This document shows, one piece after another, positions 1-9,578 of a stretch of 64,000 bases of DNA. Within the stretch, counting starts at the first letter, position 1, and each line of letters begins with the position of its first letter. The stretch spans positions 1 to 64,000 of IMG/VR virus record IMGVR_UViG_3300044624_001994; one strand, given 5' to 3'. The notes below the pieces were generated by a model. The model saw only the letters and a program-made list of their open reading frames with translations, made no database searches and was not told the DNA's origin. The DNA is from a virus. Position numbers and translations under genes: made by a program.

Positions 1-337
1 TGAGATTTATTGTTGATGTAACTTCCGAATATACGCCTGGAATTGTGACATCTTCAATAAAATACTTTAGGATGTATGTGCCTTCTAAGGTATTTCCATT
101 AGAATCTAACGGAAGATTCACCAAAGGCATAACTTGTAATGAAACTAATGGCGTAAGTGTTCCATCAGGGGTTGCAAAATTAGGTAGTTTTAATGGCGCA
201 ATAGGACCATCAACTCTAAAATATACATTGTACGATACACCTACAAGAGGTGGTACGGATTGAATTTCGGCAACGATTTTTCTATAATTAGCATCGCCTT
301 CTATCAAATTAAATACCGCTGATGGAACAAGTGCCAT
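1..337 (-). CDS. Partial protein of the head/tail operon, C-terminus outside the window
   Basis: An open frame begins at an ATG (reverse complement of 335-337) and stays open to the left edge, so at least 112 residues are present and the stop lies outside. The visible N-terminus starts MALVPSAVFNLIEGDANY and continues with short beta-rich stretches (VGVSYNVYFRVDGPIAPLKLP). I do not recognise the family. It starts 14 bp after the stop of the preceding gene of the structural operon, so a virion component is likely by position only. The beta-rich character would fit a tail or neck protein, but that is inference. Confidence 0.7.
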   Translation of the reverse strand, partial: MALVPSAVFNLIEGDANYRKIVAEIQSVPPLVGVSYNVYFRVDGPIAPLKLPNFATPDGTLTPLVSLQVMPLVNLPLDSNGNTLEGTYILKYFIEDVTIPGVYSEVTSTINL

Positions 338-350
338 TTTGTATGTCTAT

Positions 351-1412
351 TTAAAGGTTATGAGTTTTTTTTACTCCAATGGTTTTTGTTTTTTTTACCA
401 CTTCTTCTTTTACTGGTTCCGGTTCTTCTTCAGTATTTGATATTTCGATAAGTTCTTTTAACGTATCATCTACCGCTTTATCTAAACCATTTCTGTTTTT
501 CTCTTTAATGATTTCGTCTTTTATTGCCAAAATTACCGTTTCGTAATTGTCAATAGAAAACTCAATCAAAGATTCAATTGGCGTTTGATTTTTTGGAACT
601 GTATATAGCAGCTGACCAGCTTTGTTTGTGTTTACTCCCCACTTGTAAACAAAGAATCCTTTTTCAGGAACTTGCATCAATATGCCACGATGTACAGCAT
701 CCAAAACAATACCTTGAAACGTACTTACTTTTGATTCGTACTTTTCAATAAATTCATTCATTTTACCTGCTGCTTTCATTTCTTCAAATTTTTGAAACAA
801 TGACGCTCTAACAATTGATGCAGATTTATCGGTAAAGTTGCCCAATCTCATACCTTGTGCAATCAAACGCAAAGATTCAATGTTGTCGTTTGCAATTGAA
901 TTATAAATATTCAATGCAGCCATCATTGATTTCTGTTGCTCTAATGCCTTTGCATGAGGATCGTGCAATGTAAATACCATTCTACTGCCACGCTTTCTTA
1001 CTGGAGATGTTTCGCATTGAGTATGAAGCATTAAAAATACTGCCATCTCTTTGTCGTTTTCAGTATTTACAGCTAATGTATTGCCTTGAAATTGAATTTT
1101 TCTGGGCGTGTACATGTAATCTGCTTTGCCTTTAGTACCCATATCTTTTCTTGTTCTTGTCTTGTAGTATTGCAACTCAAATTGGTCACCTTCGTAAGTG
1201 CCATTTGTCAAACAAAGAATTGATATTTGTTGTGGGTGAAAAACTTCACCATCTTTTTTTACTGTCATGTTCTGATGCAAATCAAAACGTATAACAGATT
1301 TTGACTTAGTAAATTTGTCTTTTAATTTAAACAAATCAATAAGTTTGTCTGCGGAAACAAGTTCATCCTCATACTTGTTACCACTTACGATACCATTAAG
1401 AATTAATCCCAT
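351..1412 (-). CDS. Unknown virion-associated protein downstream of the capsid gene
   Basis: 353-residue protein starting MGLILNGIVSGNKYEDEL. A longer frame exists to 1469, but that start would lie inside the tRNA gene, so the ATG at 1410-1412 is chosen. The protein is rich in charged helices; the last 40 residues are low-complexity, with acidic EEEPEP and lysine-rich KKTKTIGVKKT stretches. No catalytic motif is visible. It lies two genes after the major capsid protein, where head-completion or neck proteins often sit. The role is unknown; a structural protein is an inference from position. Confidence 0.85.
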   Translation of the reverse strand: MGLILNGIVSGNKYEDELVSADKLIDLFKLKDKFTKSKSVIRFDLHQNMTVKKDGEVFHPQQISILCLTNGTYEGDQFELQYYKTRTRKDMGTKGKADYMYTPRKIQFQGNTLAVNTENDKEMAVFLMLHTQCETSPVRKRGSRMVFTLHDPHAKALEQQKSMMAALNIYNSIANDNIESLRLIAQGMRLGNFTDKSASIVRASLFQKFEEMKAAGKMNEFIEKYESKVSTFQGIVLDAVHRGILMQVPEKGFFVYKWGVNTNKAGQLLYTVPKNQTPIESLIEFSIDNYETVILAIKDEIIKEKNRNGLDKAVDDTLKELIEISNTEEEPEPVKEEVVKKTKTIGVKKTHNL

Positions 1413-1440
1413 AATTTTGTTATTTGAAATTGAAAAATAG

Positions 1441-1512
1441 ACGCAACAGATGGATTCGAACCAACACACTCTTGGTTATGAGCCAAGCAAGCTACCATTA
1501 CTCTATGTTGCG
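1441..1512 (-). tRNA. tRNA-Met (anticodon CAT)
   Basis: The reverse complement folds as a 72-nt cloverleaf: 7-bp acceptor stem CGCAACA/TGTTGCG, a short D-arm with AATGGTA loop, anticodon stem CTTGG/CCAAG with loop CTCATAA giving CAT, five-base variable loop and T-arm with loop TTCGAAT. The T-stem has one T-T mismatch. No CCA is encoded. CAT can be elongator Met or, if the C is lysidine-modified, Ile(AUA); the sequence alone does not decide. It sits in a short gap between the major capsid gene and the next gene and is probably processed from the structural transcript. Confidence 0.85.
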
Positions 1513-1519
1513 TTAAAGT

Positions 1520-1539
1520 GCCTCCCCTTTCGAGGAGGC
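1520..1539 (-). other. Hairpin between capsid gene and tRNA
   Basis: A 6-bp stem GCCTCC/GGAGGC with an 8-nt loop lies 17 bp after the capsid stop codon and 8 bp before the 5' end of the tRNA in the direction of transcription. There is no clear T-tract after it, so it may be a weak terminator, a 3' mRNA stabiliser, or a mark for tRNA release. Only the inverted repeat is directly seen. Confidence 0.5.
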
Positions 1540-1556
1540 TAACAAAACTATGAAGA

Positions 1557-3065
1557 TTAAGCAGGACGCACGAGAGTAATGTGGTTTGCACAAGTACCAT
1601 GGAATGCGATTTCTGCAACCATGCCCATTTTGTACAAATCAAATTGATTCGATGCAATTCTGTATGGTGTTCCCGAACCAGCAACACCAACACCGCTGAT
1701 GTCAGCAATTACTTCTTCACGGCTATACGCACCCAACTGCTTATATTCATAACCAATTGTTGCACGATTATCGCCAGAAGATTTTTCTTTTGCATAACCA
1801 ACAGGGAACATTACTTGCCAGTTAGGATAGTCATAACCAGCTGCACCTGCTCCTACATTCTCATTGAATACAGGCATGCAATAGAAGTAGTAGCGATAGC
1901 CTGATTTCTTAACTGCTCTGAAACCGAATTTCATAGCAAAATCAGATGCATCTAACTTAGGCTTCATTGCATCCATGAACATACCATCACCATACATGTA
2001 GTCCTTAGTCAACATAGCTGCTAAGTCACCATCAAGCAAGTCAATGAGTACGTTCTCGATTTCAATGTTTATGTCAATACCCTGCAATGCCATGATGTCA
2101 TTGATACCGATACGCTCACGCTCGTAGTAACGGCTGATGTCATCAAAGTCTGCCATCTGGAAGTTACCAACAGTATAAGTGTCTGTATTTCCATTGACAG
2201 TTGCAAAGCGGATAAGACCTTCAGTACCGGAAATGTTAACATCAAAACCAAGCTCTGGATTGAACTCTGTAATGTTGTTAATTTGTTGACCCCAAAGCAA
2301 TGCACCATCGCATTCAGTTTCAAATCTCCACATAGCATCAACAGATACTTTTGCAAAGAAAGAACCTGGCTTTCCTTCTACCGGTTCGAAGTACATTTGG
2401 TTCGTCAATTCAGAACCAGTTGAACCAGCAGCTTGCTTTACAATTTGGAAAGTATTACTGTAACGAACTACTCGTGGAACACGACCTTCAGGCAAACCAG
2501 TACCTTCACCCCATGCATTAGATGCAATGAAGTATGCTTCACCTACAACAATGCTTGTTGCAAGGTCAACAGTAGAGTTTACTGGTCTAAGTGTAAGCCT
2601 GTGTGGGGTTACAGAAGTGTCCTTGGCAATGATTTGTGCCATGTTACCATCAGGGAACAATACCAATTCACCTTTGATTGGGTATGATGCCTGTGCGGCA
2701 ACACCAGCTACTGTAACACCTGCGTTGTACATATCACCAGCATCAAGAGAGATGACTACTGAAGTGCCGGGACCTGCCGAAGGAGTTACAATTGTGCCAA
2801 CCGTAATAAGGTTTTTTCTCCATGGATATTCATAATGCCCAATTGTTGGAGCATAAGAACCTCTACGGAAACCCATTGTTTTTAGCATCATGCGGAAACT
2901 GGGCGCATAGTTGTGTCTTTCGAATACTTGAATAAGTTCGTTAGGCTTATACATTTGGTATTGCGAAATAACACCTTGCGATTGATAGTTACCACCTACA
3001 CCACCAAAAGAGTTTGGTCTTAAATCTTGTGTTGATGCAGGGGAAATAAACGGAGTGTATGCCAT
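1557..3065 (-). CDS. Major capsid protein
   Basis: 502-residue protein starting MAYTPFISPASTQDLRP. It has the size and composition of a phage major capsid protein: few charged runs, many beta-type segments with Gly, Tyr and Asn, no signal peptide and no catalytic motif. It follows, in transcription order, terminase, portal and a scaffold-like protein, the classical head-gene order. The identification rests on gene order and overall character rather than on a diagnostic motif; the fold (HK97-type expected) cannot be seen directly. The regular codon pattern over 1.5 kb and the clean gap on each side support the call. Confidence 0.8.
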   Translation of the reverse strand: MAYTPFISPASTQDLRPNSFGGVGGNYQSQGVISQYQMYKPNELIQVFERHNYAPSFRMMLKTMGFRRGSYAPTIGHYEYPWRKNLITVGTIVTPSAGPGTSVVISLDAGDMYNAGVTVAGVAAQASYPIKGELVLFPDGNMAQIIAKDTSVTPHRLTLRPVNSTVDLATSIVVGEAYFIASNAWGEGTGLPEGRVPRVVRYSNTFQIVKQAAGSTGSELTNQMYFEPVEGKPGSFFAKVSVDAMWRFETECDGALLWGQQINNITEFNPELGFDVNISGTEGLIRFATVNGNTDTYTVGNFQMADFDDISRYYERERIGINDIMALQGIDINIEIENVLIDLLDGDLAAMLTKDYMYGDGMFMDAMKPKLDASDFAMKFGFRAVKKSGYRYYFYCMPVFNENVGAGAAGYDYPNWQVMFPVGYAKEKSSGDNRATIGYEYKQLGAYSREEVIADISGVGVAGSGTPYRIASNQFDLYKMGMVAEIAFHGTCANHITLVRPA

Positions 3066-3100
3066 GTTGTTGTTAAGTTTTTAAATTGAATAGTTTAATT

Positions 3101-4162
3101 TTATCTCCATTTTCCATCCATTCCTTCTTTTGCAAGCCTATCCATCTGTTGTTCGTATGCAGATTTTTTAGCTTGCACTTTGGTTTCTTTTCCATCTGCT
3201 CTTCTTACAAGTTCAATGTTGTGTACTTTTGCCAGTTCTTCCATGCGAACATTGGCAGCAACATTTCTCATAAATGTAGCAATGATGTCTTTACCATATT
3301 GGAATAGAAGGGTTCGTTCTGCGAAATCATTCAAATGAGCCATGCCCTCTTTTGTAGGAGGTATCTTGTACATTGTTGCATACTTTGCAATCTCAACATT
3401 AATTTGTTCTCTTGCGGAATCTGGTAATGAAAAATTCAACACCGATTCTTTACCGCCAAGGTCAATTTTAAATTCATGCTGTGGCTTGCTCATAATAGTA
3501 TTGACAACTTTGTGCCAGTTGTTATAAGTCTTTTCAGCGTCAGCTTCAGCTGCTTTCTGCATGCGTAAAGCCTCAGGTTCTTGCAAGTTTACCTTCATCT
3601 GTTGAAGTTTCTTGCGACCTTCTATTGCTGCTTTTTTGATTTTAACACCGCCAATGCCATCAAGATCACCATACTCATCTTCAAGCAATTGTTCCAGTTC
3701 ATCTTCTTTTAGCCCAGGATATTCTTTGCTGTACACCATCTTCATGACATCCTTATCAGTAATTTCATCAATGTTCATCCGCTGCAGCTTGATAAACTCT
3801 TGAATATTATCTTCGGGAACGCCATTCCGATACATCTCGTCTAATTTCTGAACCAACTCATTTGAATACTTTGGGCCTCCCTGATATTCCGTAAGTTGAT
3901 TTTCTAAGTAGCCAAGTTTTTGCTGTAATTCGGCATATTTGTCCTTCGCAGTTAAAGCCTCTTGAAACTGAGAATAATTGTTAATCGAACCACCGGTGGC
4001 CTCCACCAGATAGCTTTCAAATTTATCAATAGGAAGGTCACCAATACTTGGAGGAAGATTTACATCCTGTTGTCCGGGTTGTTCCTGATATGAATTTAGC
4101 AGACTTGCAAATTCATCTGATAAATCAGTCGTTTGAGGATTTGGGTTAAACTCGTTTTGCAT
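3101..4162 (-). CDS. Scaffold-like head assembly protein
   Basis: 353 residues, strongly helical and charged, starting MQNEFNPNPQTTDLSDEF. The N-terminal 50 residues are polar and probably disordered. A coiled-coil-like stretch follows (KDKYAELQQKLGYLENQLTE), then an acidic patch (ELEQLLEDEYGDLDG), and the C-terminus is basic (RLAKEGMDGKWR). A helical charged protein placed between portal and major capsid protein is typical of capsid scaffolds, which often bind the capsid protein through a basic C-terminus. No protease motif is visible. Function inferred from position and composition. Confidence 0.65.
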   Translation of the reverse strand: MQNEFNPNPQTTDLSDEFASLLNSYQEQPGQQDVNLPPSIGDLPIDKFESYLVEATGGSINNYSQFQEALTAKDKYAELQQKLGYLENQLTEYQGGPKYSNELVQKLDEMYRNGVPEDNIQEFIKLQRMNIDEITDKDVMKMVYSKEYPGLKEDELEQLLEDEYGDLDGIGGVKIKKAAIEGRKKLQQMKVNLQEPEALRMQKAAEADAEKTYNNWHKVVNTIMSKPQHEFKIDLGGKESVLNFSLPDSAREQINVEIAKYATMYKIPPTKEGMAHLNDFAERTLLFQYGKDIIATFMRNVAANVRMEELAKVHNIELVRRADGKETKVQAKKSAYEQQMDRLAKEGMDGKWR

Positions 4163-4242
4163 AATTTCTTCGTTTTGTTAATATTTAAGATGTAAAAATA
4201 TAGGATTTATCCTAATAAATTTAATTATTTTTCAAAAAAATA

Positions 4243-6651
4243 TCACAAACCTTGATTTTGCATATTTATTTGCTGCTGTTGTTGGTCTTGCAATGCATAA
4301 TCCATTGTTTTTCCGACTGCTTGCTGTTCAATTTGTCCTGTCAACTGCATTGTAATTTCCGCTAATTTGTGTTTGTGTTTTTGTTCGTTCTCCTGCATTC
4401 TTAATTCGAATTCCATTTGCATCTTTTGCATTGCCATTTGCATCTCCATTTGCAATGTTTGCATTTTAGCTTGTTCTGCTGCTTGTGCAGACTGCGCATT
4501 ACTTTCTGCTTGAGCTTGCATTTCCTGCATTCGCATTTGTTGTTGTGTCCGCATAAATGAAGCTGTGGCTTTTGCAAAATACAACTGTGCCTTTTTTAAA
4601 TCTCCTGATGTAATCATATTATACAACACAAAAAAATCAGCACCCGATATTTGTTGTTGCTGTTGCATTCCAAACAATTGTTGGATAAGCATCTGCCGGT
4701 CCTCCTGTGTAGGTCTAAGATTTATTTTTATACCATAGTCATAGTCGTATAAATCTTTGCCTAATATGACTGTTTTTAAAATATTGTCACCAATCGGTAT
4801 GTAATTGGTTTTAATATCTCCATTCAATACAGATACTTGCCATTTTTGCGCTATATACCGGCATTGGTTTTCATATAAACCATAATACAATTGAAAGTGC
4901 GGTCTTAGTGCATTGTTTGTTGCAGCATTCAAGCCTTCCATAACTTTTACAAGCATATCCTGTTGCTGCGAACTACCATCAGCAACTTCATTGATACCTG
5001 TAACTGAACGTATTTGTTCAATAGAAAAAGCTACATCCTGTAATAGAATAGACAAGTCTTCTTGTACACCGGAAGGCATAAATTGAATTGGCGGCCTATT
5101 ACTGCCAGCCATTTCACCATTCTCCCATTCACCAACCGATTCATAAACAAGTACACCTGTTTTTGGAAACAATTCAATTAGGTCAAGAATAGTATAGTTT
5201 TGATTTCCAATAAGAACTGAATCTTCCATTAAAGATTTATCAACTGCCATCCTTGGACCAGGGGCCATTTTTGACAATAAATTTCTTTTCTTTAATACTG
5301 CCAGCTGTATATCATCTATAAAAGCAATACATCTTTCAATAATTGATGGTGACCTGTCTGAATAAATTGTAATTGGCAATTTTGCTCTTTTTACACCATT
5401 GTGCCCTTGTCTTACAACTGCATATTCTTTGCCATAATCAAAAACATAATCTGTACCAACGATCCATTTGCATCTGTAAACATATTCAATTTCTTTTACA
5501 TCTTTTGCTTTGCCACGCTGTTCATCTCTTTTGTCAAGATTGGCATCTAAGCCAACTTTATCATAAATAGAATTACCATCCTTATGATAACCCATGATGT
5601 AGGCTTCGGCTTCTTTTGCGATAAAATAGAACTCCATTACATCAACAGAAAAGCCATCATACATTGTAGAATTAGTACCTGTGCCAATGTAATCGCCCTT
5701 GGCTGTCCTCTGATACGATAACGGGTCTTCTGATACATAAGAAGCATTGCCACCAAACCCACGATACAACTTGCCTATTTTTTTTAATTCTTCTTCAGAC
5801 ATATTGCATTCCATTCGCAATTGCCCTAATGTTTTTCTTTTTACGAAACCTGCATAATCTATATCTCTGTGGTCTTGGTATTTACTTGGTCGGCATACAA
5901 GTTCTTCCGGAGCAATTCTATCAATTTTTACTATGCCAGTGGCTTTTTCTAAATAGGTCAATGTAGCAGCAATATTCAAATCAATAATATCTTCAACTAT
6001 TTGATTTTTGATTGTTGACCATCCCGATTCATAGTTTGTACATTCAATTGCATCTTGTATCATCAATTCCTGATTCAATCTGAACCCGCCCATCTTATTA
6101 AATATCTCCACATCCTCTGGCGATTCAACTCCTTCGGGTAATTCTACATTTGTAGGCTGTACATTTGTTTGTTGGAACAGTTGCTGCATTGCTGGATTCG
6201 AATACAATTTCATTTTCGAAACTTCCAATATTCTTTCCTTTGTACTTGTTTCATCTATTGCAGTAGTAACTACATCAAAATCCATTGTTATCATTTTACC
6301 TCTAACAATATCTCTGAATTTTGACATTACTTGTACATTATCCCAATTTATATTTAAGTAGCCTTCGTTTTTATTTTTATCGTCACACTGGTCTAATAGG
6401 TCCATATAGATAGTTCTATCCTGCTGTCCTAATGCATACGCTCTTAACTCGTAAAAGGTTCTCCCTGATGGCGTGTAACCACCATAAGGCACTAATGTCC
6501 TATCTGTTGCATATTGGCTCCAAACATACTGCGCCCAACGGAGAAAATATTTCTCATCCATTGAGTCAGGGTCTTTTTCAGTTGGAACTGTATAACTGTT
6601 TTTTTTATACTGTTCCGTATTTATATATGCATTATCTCTGGTGCTTTCCAT
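4243..6651 (-). CDS. Portal protein
   Basis: 802 residues, the usual length for large podovirus portals. It has alternating helical and beta segments, and the last 120 residues are extremely rich in Gln and Met in a long helix (MQQQQQI, then QMRMQEMQAQAE, QMEMQMAMQKMQMEF), as expected for the barrel helices and C-terminal crown. It lies directly after the large terminase and before the scaffold-like gene, the standard place of the portal. The portal forms the ring at the capsid vertex through which DNA enters and leaves. A TATTTTTG hexamer-type promoter motif lies just upstream at 6672-6679. Confidence 0.8.
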   Translation of the reverse strand: MESTRDNAYINTEQYKKNSYTVPTEKDPDSMDEKYFLRWAQYVWSQYATDRTLVPYGGYTPSGRTFYELRAYALGQQDRTIYMDLLDQCDDKNKNEGYLNINWDNVQVMSKFRDIVRGKMITMDFDVVTTAIDETSTKERILEVSKMKLYSNPAMQQLFQQTNVQPTNVELPEGVESPEDVEIFNKMGGFRLNQELMIQDAIECTNYESGWSTIKNQIVEDIIDLNIAATLTYLEKATGIVKIDRIAPEELVCRPSKYQDHRDIDYAGFVKRKTLGQLRMECNMSEEELKKIGKLYRGFGGNASYVSEDPLSYQRTAKGDYIGTGTNSTMYDGFSVDVMEFYFIAKEAEAYIMGYHKDGNSIYDKVGLDANLDKRDEQRGKAKDVKEIEYVYRCKWIVGTDYVFDYGKEYAVVRQGHNGVKRAKLPITIYSDRSPSIIERCIAFIDDIQLAVLKKRNLLSKMAPGPRMAVDKSLMEDSVLIGNQNYTILDLIELFPKTGVLVYESVGEWENGEMAGSNRPPIQFMPSGVQEDLSILLQDVAFSIEQIRSVTGINEVADGSSQQQDMLVKVMEGLNAATNNALRPHFQLYYGLYENQCRYIAQKWQVSVLNGDIKTNYIPIGDNILKTVILGKDLYDYDYGIKINLRPTQEDRQMLIQQLFGMQQQQQISGADFFVLYNMITSGDLKKAQLYFAKATASFMRTQQQMRMQEMQAQAESNAQSAQAAEQAKMQTLQMEMQMAMQKMQMEFELRMQENEQKHKHKLAEITMQLTGQIEQQAVGKTMDYALQDQQQQQINMQNQGL

Positions 6652-6671
6652 AAAAAAGTTTTTATTACGGA

Positions 6672-6679
6672 CAAAAATA
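6672..6679 (-). promoter_or_regulatory. Candidate -7 promoter element before the portal gene
   Basis: Reading leftward the sequence is TATTTTTG, matching the Bacteroidota -7 consensus TAnnTTTG, 20 bp before the portal start codon. No good TTTG -33 element is seen at 19-21 bp, so this is a weak candidate in an AT-rich gap. Confidence 0.3.
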
Positions 6680-6711
6680 GTGATATAAATTTATAAATAA
6701 GTACATGATTA

Positions 6712-8925
6712 TTATCTTTTTCTATTATATTTTCTAAAGTAAGCGACATTATTATTAAATTCCTCCCTTCTTGCTTCAATTCTTTTTTTCATTACTGGTC
6801 CAGCTGCCAATAAAGCAAAACCACAAGCAACAGTTAAATCGCATTCAGTTCTGTTGTAAACTTTAAATTTTCTAAAATCATCAAGTATCAAGTAATGATG
6901 ATAATTATGAACCCTATGAATAACATGCCATTTTAAAGCATCTACATACAAATTTATTATCGGAGCTGATGCTTTAGTGCCTTTTTCCCTTTTTTTGCTT
7001 CCATACTCGGTCCTTGTTTCTTTTGGCCTATCTTTTAAGTATGAACCGAATGACTGGCCATCTTTTTTTGAATTTCTAAAGAACTGTCCAACGCCAGGCT
7101 TATCTTTTTCAAAAAACATCTGCACTCCATAATAGATAGCTGTCTTTAACATATCCTCATAAAATTCGTATGGGTCTTGTGGCCTGTTAGCGTAAACACA
7201 AACAAACGTATCTGTTTTCATTAAATGGACTTCACTATCTTCAATCTCACCATTTTCATCACGATCAAGATTCCCATCAACACTTTCATCATATTTTCGA
7301 TAAACAGCACCAGCACCTCTTGAATGTATTGGACTTCCATCTTCGCCAGCTTTACCTTCAACCATGTGGTCGTAAGGGTCAACTCCAAAACTATAAATAT
7401 CATCGTTGCCCGGCTTATACAATCCCTTACTTACAATTGTACGGTAATTTGGCTTAACAGGAAATTGGCTTATATACCACCGGCCAGTAGGATTAGGATA
7501 GAACTCTACATTGCCACCAAACTGTCCACCTACCCATATTAAGTCACCTCTTACTTCTAATGGTTTTATCGGCCCAGTTTCCGGCATCTTACTTCTCCAG
7601 TTTAATCCATCCTCTATCTGCTGCTTTCTTCTGTCTAATAATACAGGCATAAGAACACAATCATCAATAGGCAAAGTAAATACATCTTGAATGGTAATTG
7701 GGTACTGCCTTTTAAACTGCGCCAATCCTTCCCAATCTCCAATATCTTCAAGTGACTTCCTTGTGTTGTTAATAGTTTCTATTGTCCTTGTTTCATTGTA
7801 AAACCCAAATTCATCTGGCTCGTCAGACATGATACAACTTCTAAAGTATCGGTACAAGCCAGTAATAGTTCTGCCGTTGCCATCTCGCTTATTAGGATTA
7901 GAATTATCCCAAAAAAACTTGATGTTAGCCATGGTTGACATATTCTCACCTGACTTCTTTCCTTTCTTATAATCTTCAACTGTTGTTGTCCATATTGATT
8001 TGCCTACTACTTTTCTATCATTGTTCAATGTCAATGTTCTTCTGATAACAGGCCATTGTTCTCTGATATTGAATGCGGTGATTTTACCAGGTTCATCTAA
8101 GTGATACCTACCTAAACGCTCACCATCATATCGCCCTTGAACAGATGCTTCAAAGTCTATTGATGATTCTATTGGTTTAAATTTGAAATTTGATTCCAGC
8201 AACTTATTGCTTACATTTCCTTTACGCTTCTCATTTGAAATTTTCTTTCTTGTCATCCTTTGTTCGGGATATGCAAACTCTAATGTCTGAGAAGGACTGT
8301 CAGAACCCTTTAAAAACGGCTTGAAGAAAGGTGTCATTTTATTATGGCCCTTGACTAATCGCTTAAAGTTTTTTTCAGCTGCATCGTCTTTTACGTTTTG
8401 CATTCCACCACGCTGATACCTTACCCGGCTACAATACTCCCATATAATAAACAGCGTTTTCTCTGTATCTCCAATACGCCTTGGCTTTATATCAAGCAAT
8501 CCCAAACAATTGCCATCTCTTTCAATAAATTCCCATACAAGAAAAAACTCAACAGCTTCCATTCGAAATTCAGGCAATGTACCTTGTTCTGTATGCCAAA
8601 AATTAAAAAATGTCCATGCCTTGCCAGTAACATATATTTCCTGCCCACCAATAATCCACCATTCGCCATTTCTTCTTTTGTGCCACATCAATGACACAAA
8701 TTCATCCATGACACGTTTAGGCCACATCTTAATGTCACCTGGTATTTGATCTCTTTTAAACTTTTGTTCCTTTAACGGCAATCCATAATTCCGCATTTTA
8801 GATTTTGGCGGTTTTCTTGGAACTGTTACTGGATATTCAAATCCCAAAACATTTATCGTTTCGGGATATGGAGGATAATCTGCTGTATATAAATTGTCCT
8901 TATCAAAATTAAACCTATCATCCAT
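6712..8925 (-). CDS. terL: Terminase large subunit
   Basis: 737 residues. The N-terminal half carries the packaging ATPase: the region around residues 143-160 (LLDIKPRRIGDTEKT) occupies the place of the Walker A loop, and the DEPGKITAF segment resembles the Walker B region. The C-terminal half has the nuclease-type pattern FGVDPYDH and then FYEDMLKTAIYYGVQMFFEKDK, common in TerL proteins. TerL cuts concatemeric DNA and drives it through the portal, whose gene follows directly. The Walker A loop is odd: the usual G-K-S/T is replaced by G-D-T, with a Lys three residues later. A small terminase subunit is not recognised, but the next upstream gene is a candidate. Confidence 0.85.
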   Translation of the reverse strand: MDDRFNFDKDNLYTADYPPYPETINVLGFEYPVTVPRKPPKSKMRNYGLPLKEQKFKRDQIPGDIKMWPKRVMDEFVSLMWHKRRNGEWWIIGGQEIYVTGKAWTFFNFWHTEQGTLPEFRMEAVEFFLVWEFIERDGNCLGLLDIKPRRIGDTEKTLFIIWEYCSRVRYQRGGMQNVKDDAAEKNFKRLVKGHNKMTPFFKPFLKGSDSPSQTLEFAYPEQRMTRKKISNEKRKGNVSNKLLESNFKFKPIESSIDFEASVQGRYDGERLGRYHLDEPGKITAFNIREQWPVIRRTLTLNNDRKVVGKSIWTTTVEDYKKGKKSGENMSTMANIKFFWDNSNPNKRDGNGRTITGLYRYFRSCIMSDEPDEFGFYNETRTIETINNTRKSLEDIGDWEGLAQFKRQYPITIQDVFTLPIDDCVLMPVLLDRRKQQIEDGLNWRSKMPETGPIKPLEVRGDLIWVGGQFGGNVEFYPNPTGRWYISQFPVKPNYRTIVSKGLYKPGNDDIYSFGVDPYDHMVEGKAGEDGSPIHSRGAGAVYRKYDESVDGNLDRDENGEIEDSEVHLMKTDTFVCVYANRPQDPYEFYEDMLKTAIYYGVQMFFEKDKPGVGQFFRNSKKDGQSFGSYLKDRPKETRTEYGSKKREKGTKASAPIINLYVDALKWHVIHRVHNYHHYLILDDFRKFKVYNRTECDLTVACGFALLAAGPVMKKRIEARREEFNNNVAYFRKYNRKR

Positions 8926-8928
8926 AGT

Positions 8929-9576
8929 TTAGAAATTTGGGTCCTCCGCAAACTGTTCTGCATAGCCACCTAATCCATCGTCAGCTGCTCTGTCATTTAT
9001 CATTTTAGCAAGTCGATTATCAGGAAATAATTGGTACTCTATTTCCATTAAATCAAATGTTAGGTCCGTAATTACTTGCGACAACTGCCTTCTTGCATTT
9101 ACATCAGATGCCACGCTACCGTTTTTGTCCGGTACTGGAGGCTGTCTTAAATATTTGTTTAATTGGTGCAAGTTCATCTTACTGGAAAACCACGTTTCAT
9201 ACATGTGGTTGTTCATTATCTTAAAGAACTCATACATGACATTAGAATAAACAGCACCCATGTTTTCTATTTCTTTAAACTCGGCACTTTTAACTCCTAT
9301 TTGTAATGAATGCATTGACTTGCCAGCACGAATATCGAAATTTCTTTCTTCGTAGTGTGGACTTTCGGGGTCTATCATTAATATAACAAAACGCAGAATT
9401 TTGTCTGTATTCTCTTTTCTCCACATTTCGTACTCCGCAGTATCGGGAACAACCCAAAATCTCTTAGGCTTGAATATTTTAAACTCTGAATCCATTGTTT
9501 TCGATGTTGTCACCGAAAATGGATTCAGAGCCATGTGTTCGTACTGCTTATAGTTTATATATACTGATGCCGACAT
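8929..9576 (-). CDS. Unknown protein just before the large terminase
   Basis: 215 residues, starts MSASVYINYKQYEH and ends 3 bp before the TerL start, so translation is probably coupled. Mixed alpha/beta composition with a helical C-terminal half (VNARRQLSQVITDLTFDLMEIEYQLF) and an acidic end. No motif recognised. By position it could be a small terminase subunit or a packaging accessory, but no helix-turn-helix is clear. Confidence 0.75.
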   Translation of the reverse strand: MSASVYINYKQYEHMALNPFSVTTSKTMDSEFKIFKPKRFWVVPDTAEYEMWRKENTDKILRFVILMIDPESPHYEERNFDIRAGKSMHSLQIGVKSAEFKEIENMGAVYSNVMYEFFKIMNNHMYETWFSSKMNLHQLNKYLRQPPVPDKNGSVASDVNARRQLSQVITDLTFDLMEIEYQLFPDNRLAKMINDRAADDGLGGYAEQFAEDPNF

Positions 9577-9578
9577 AG

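Noticed and set aside
1413-1469. N-terminal extension MCWFESICCVYF of the gene at 351-1412
   Set aside because: It would run into the tRNA gene; the ATG at 1412 is a better start.
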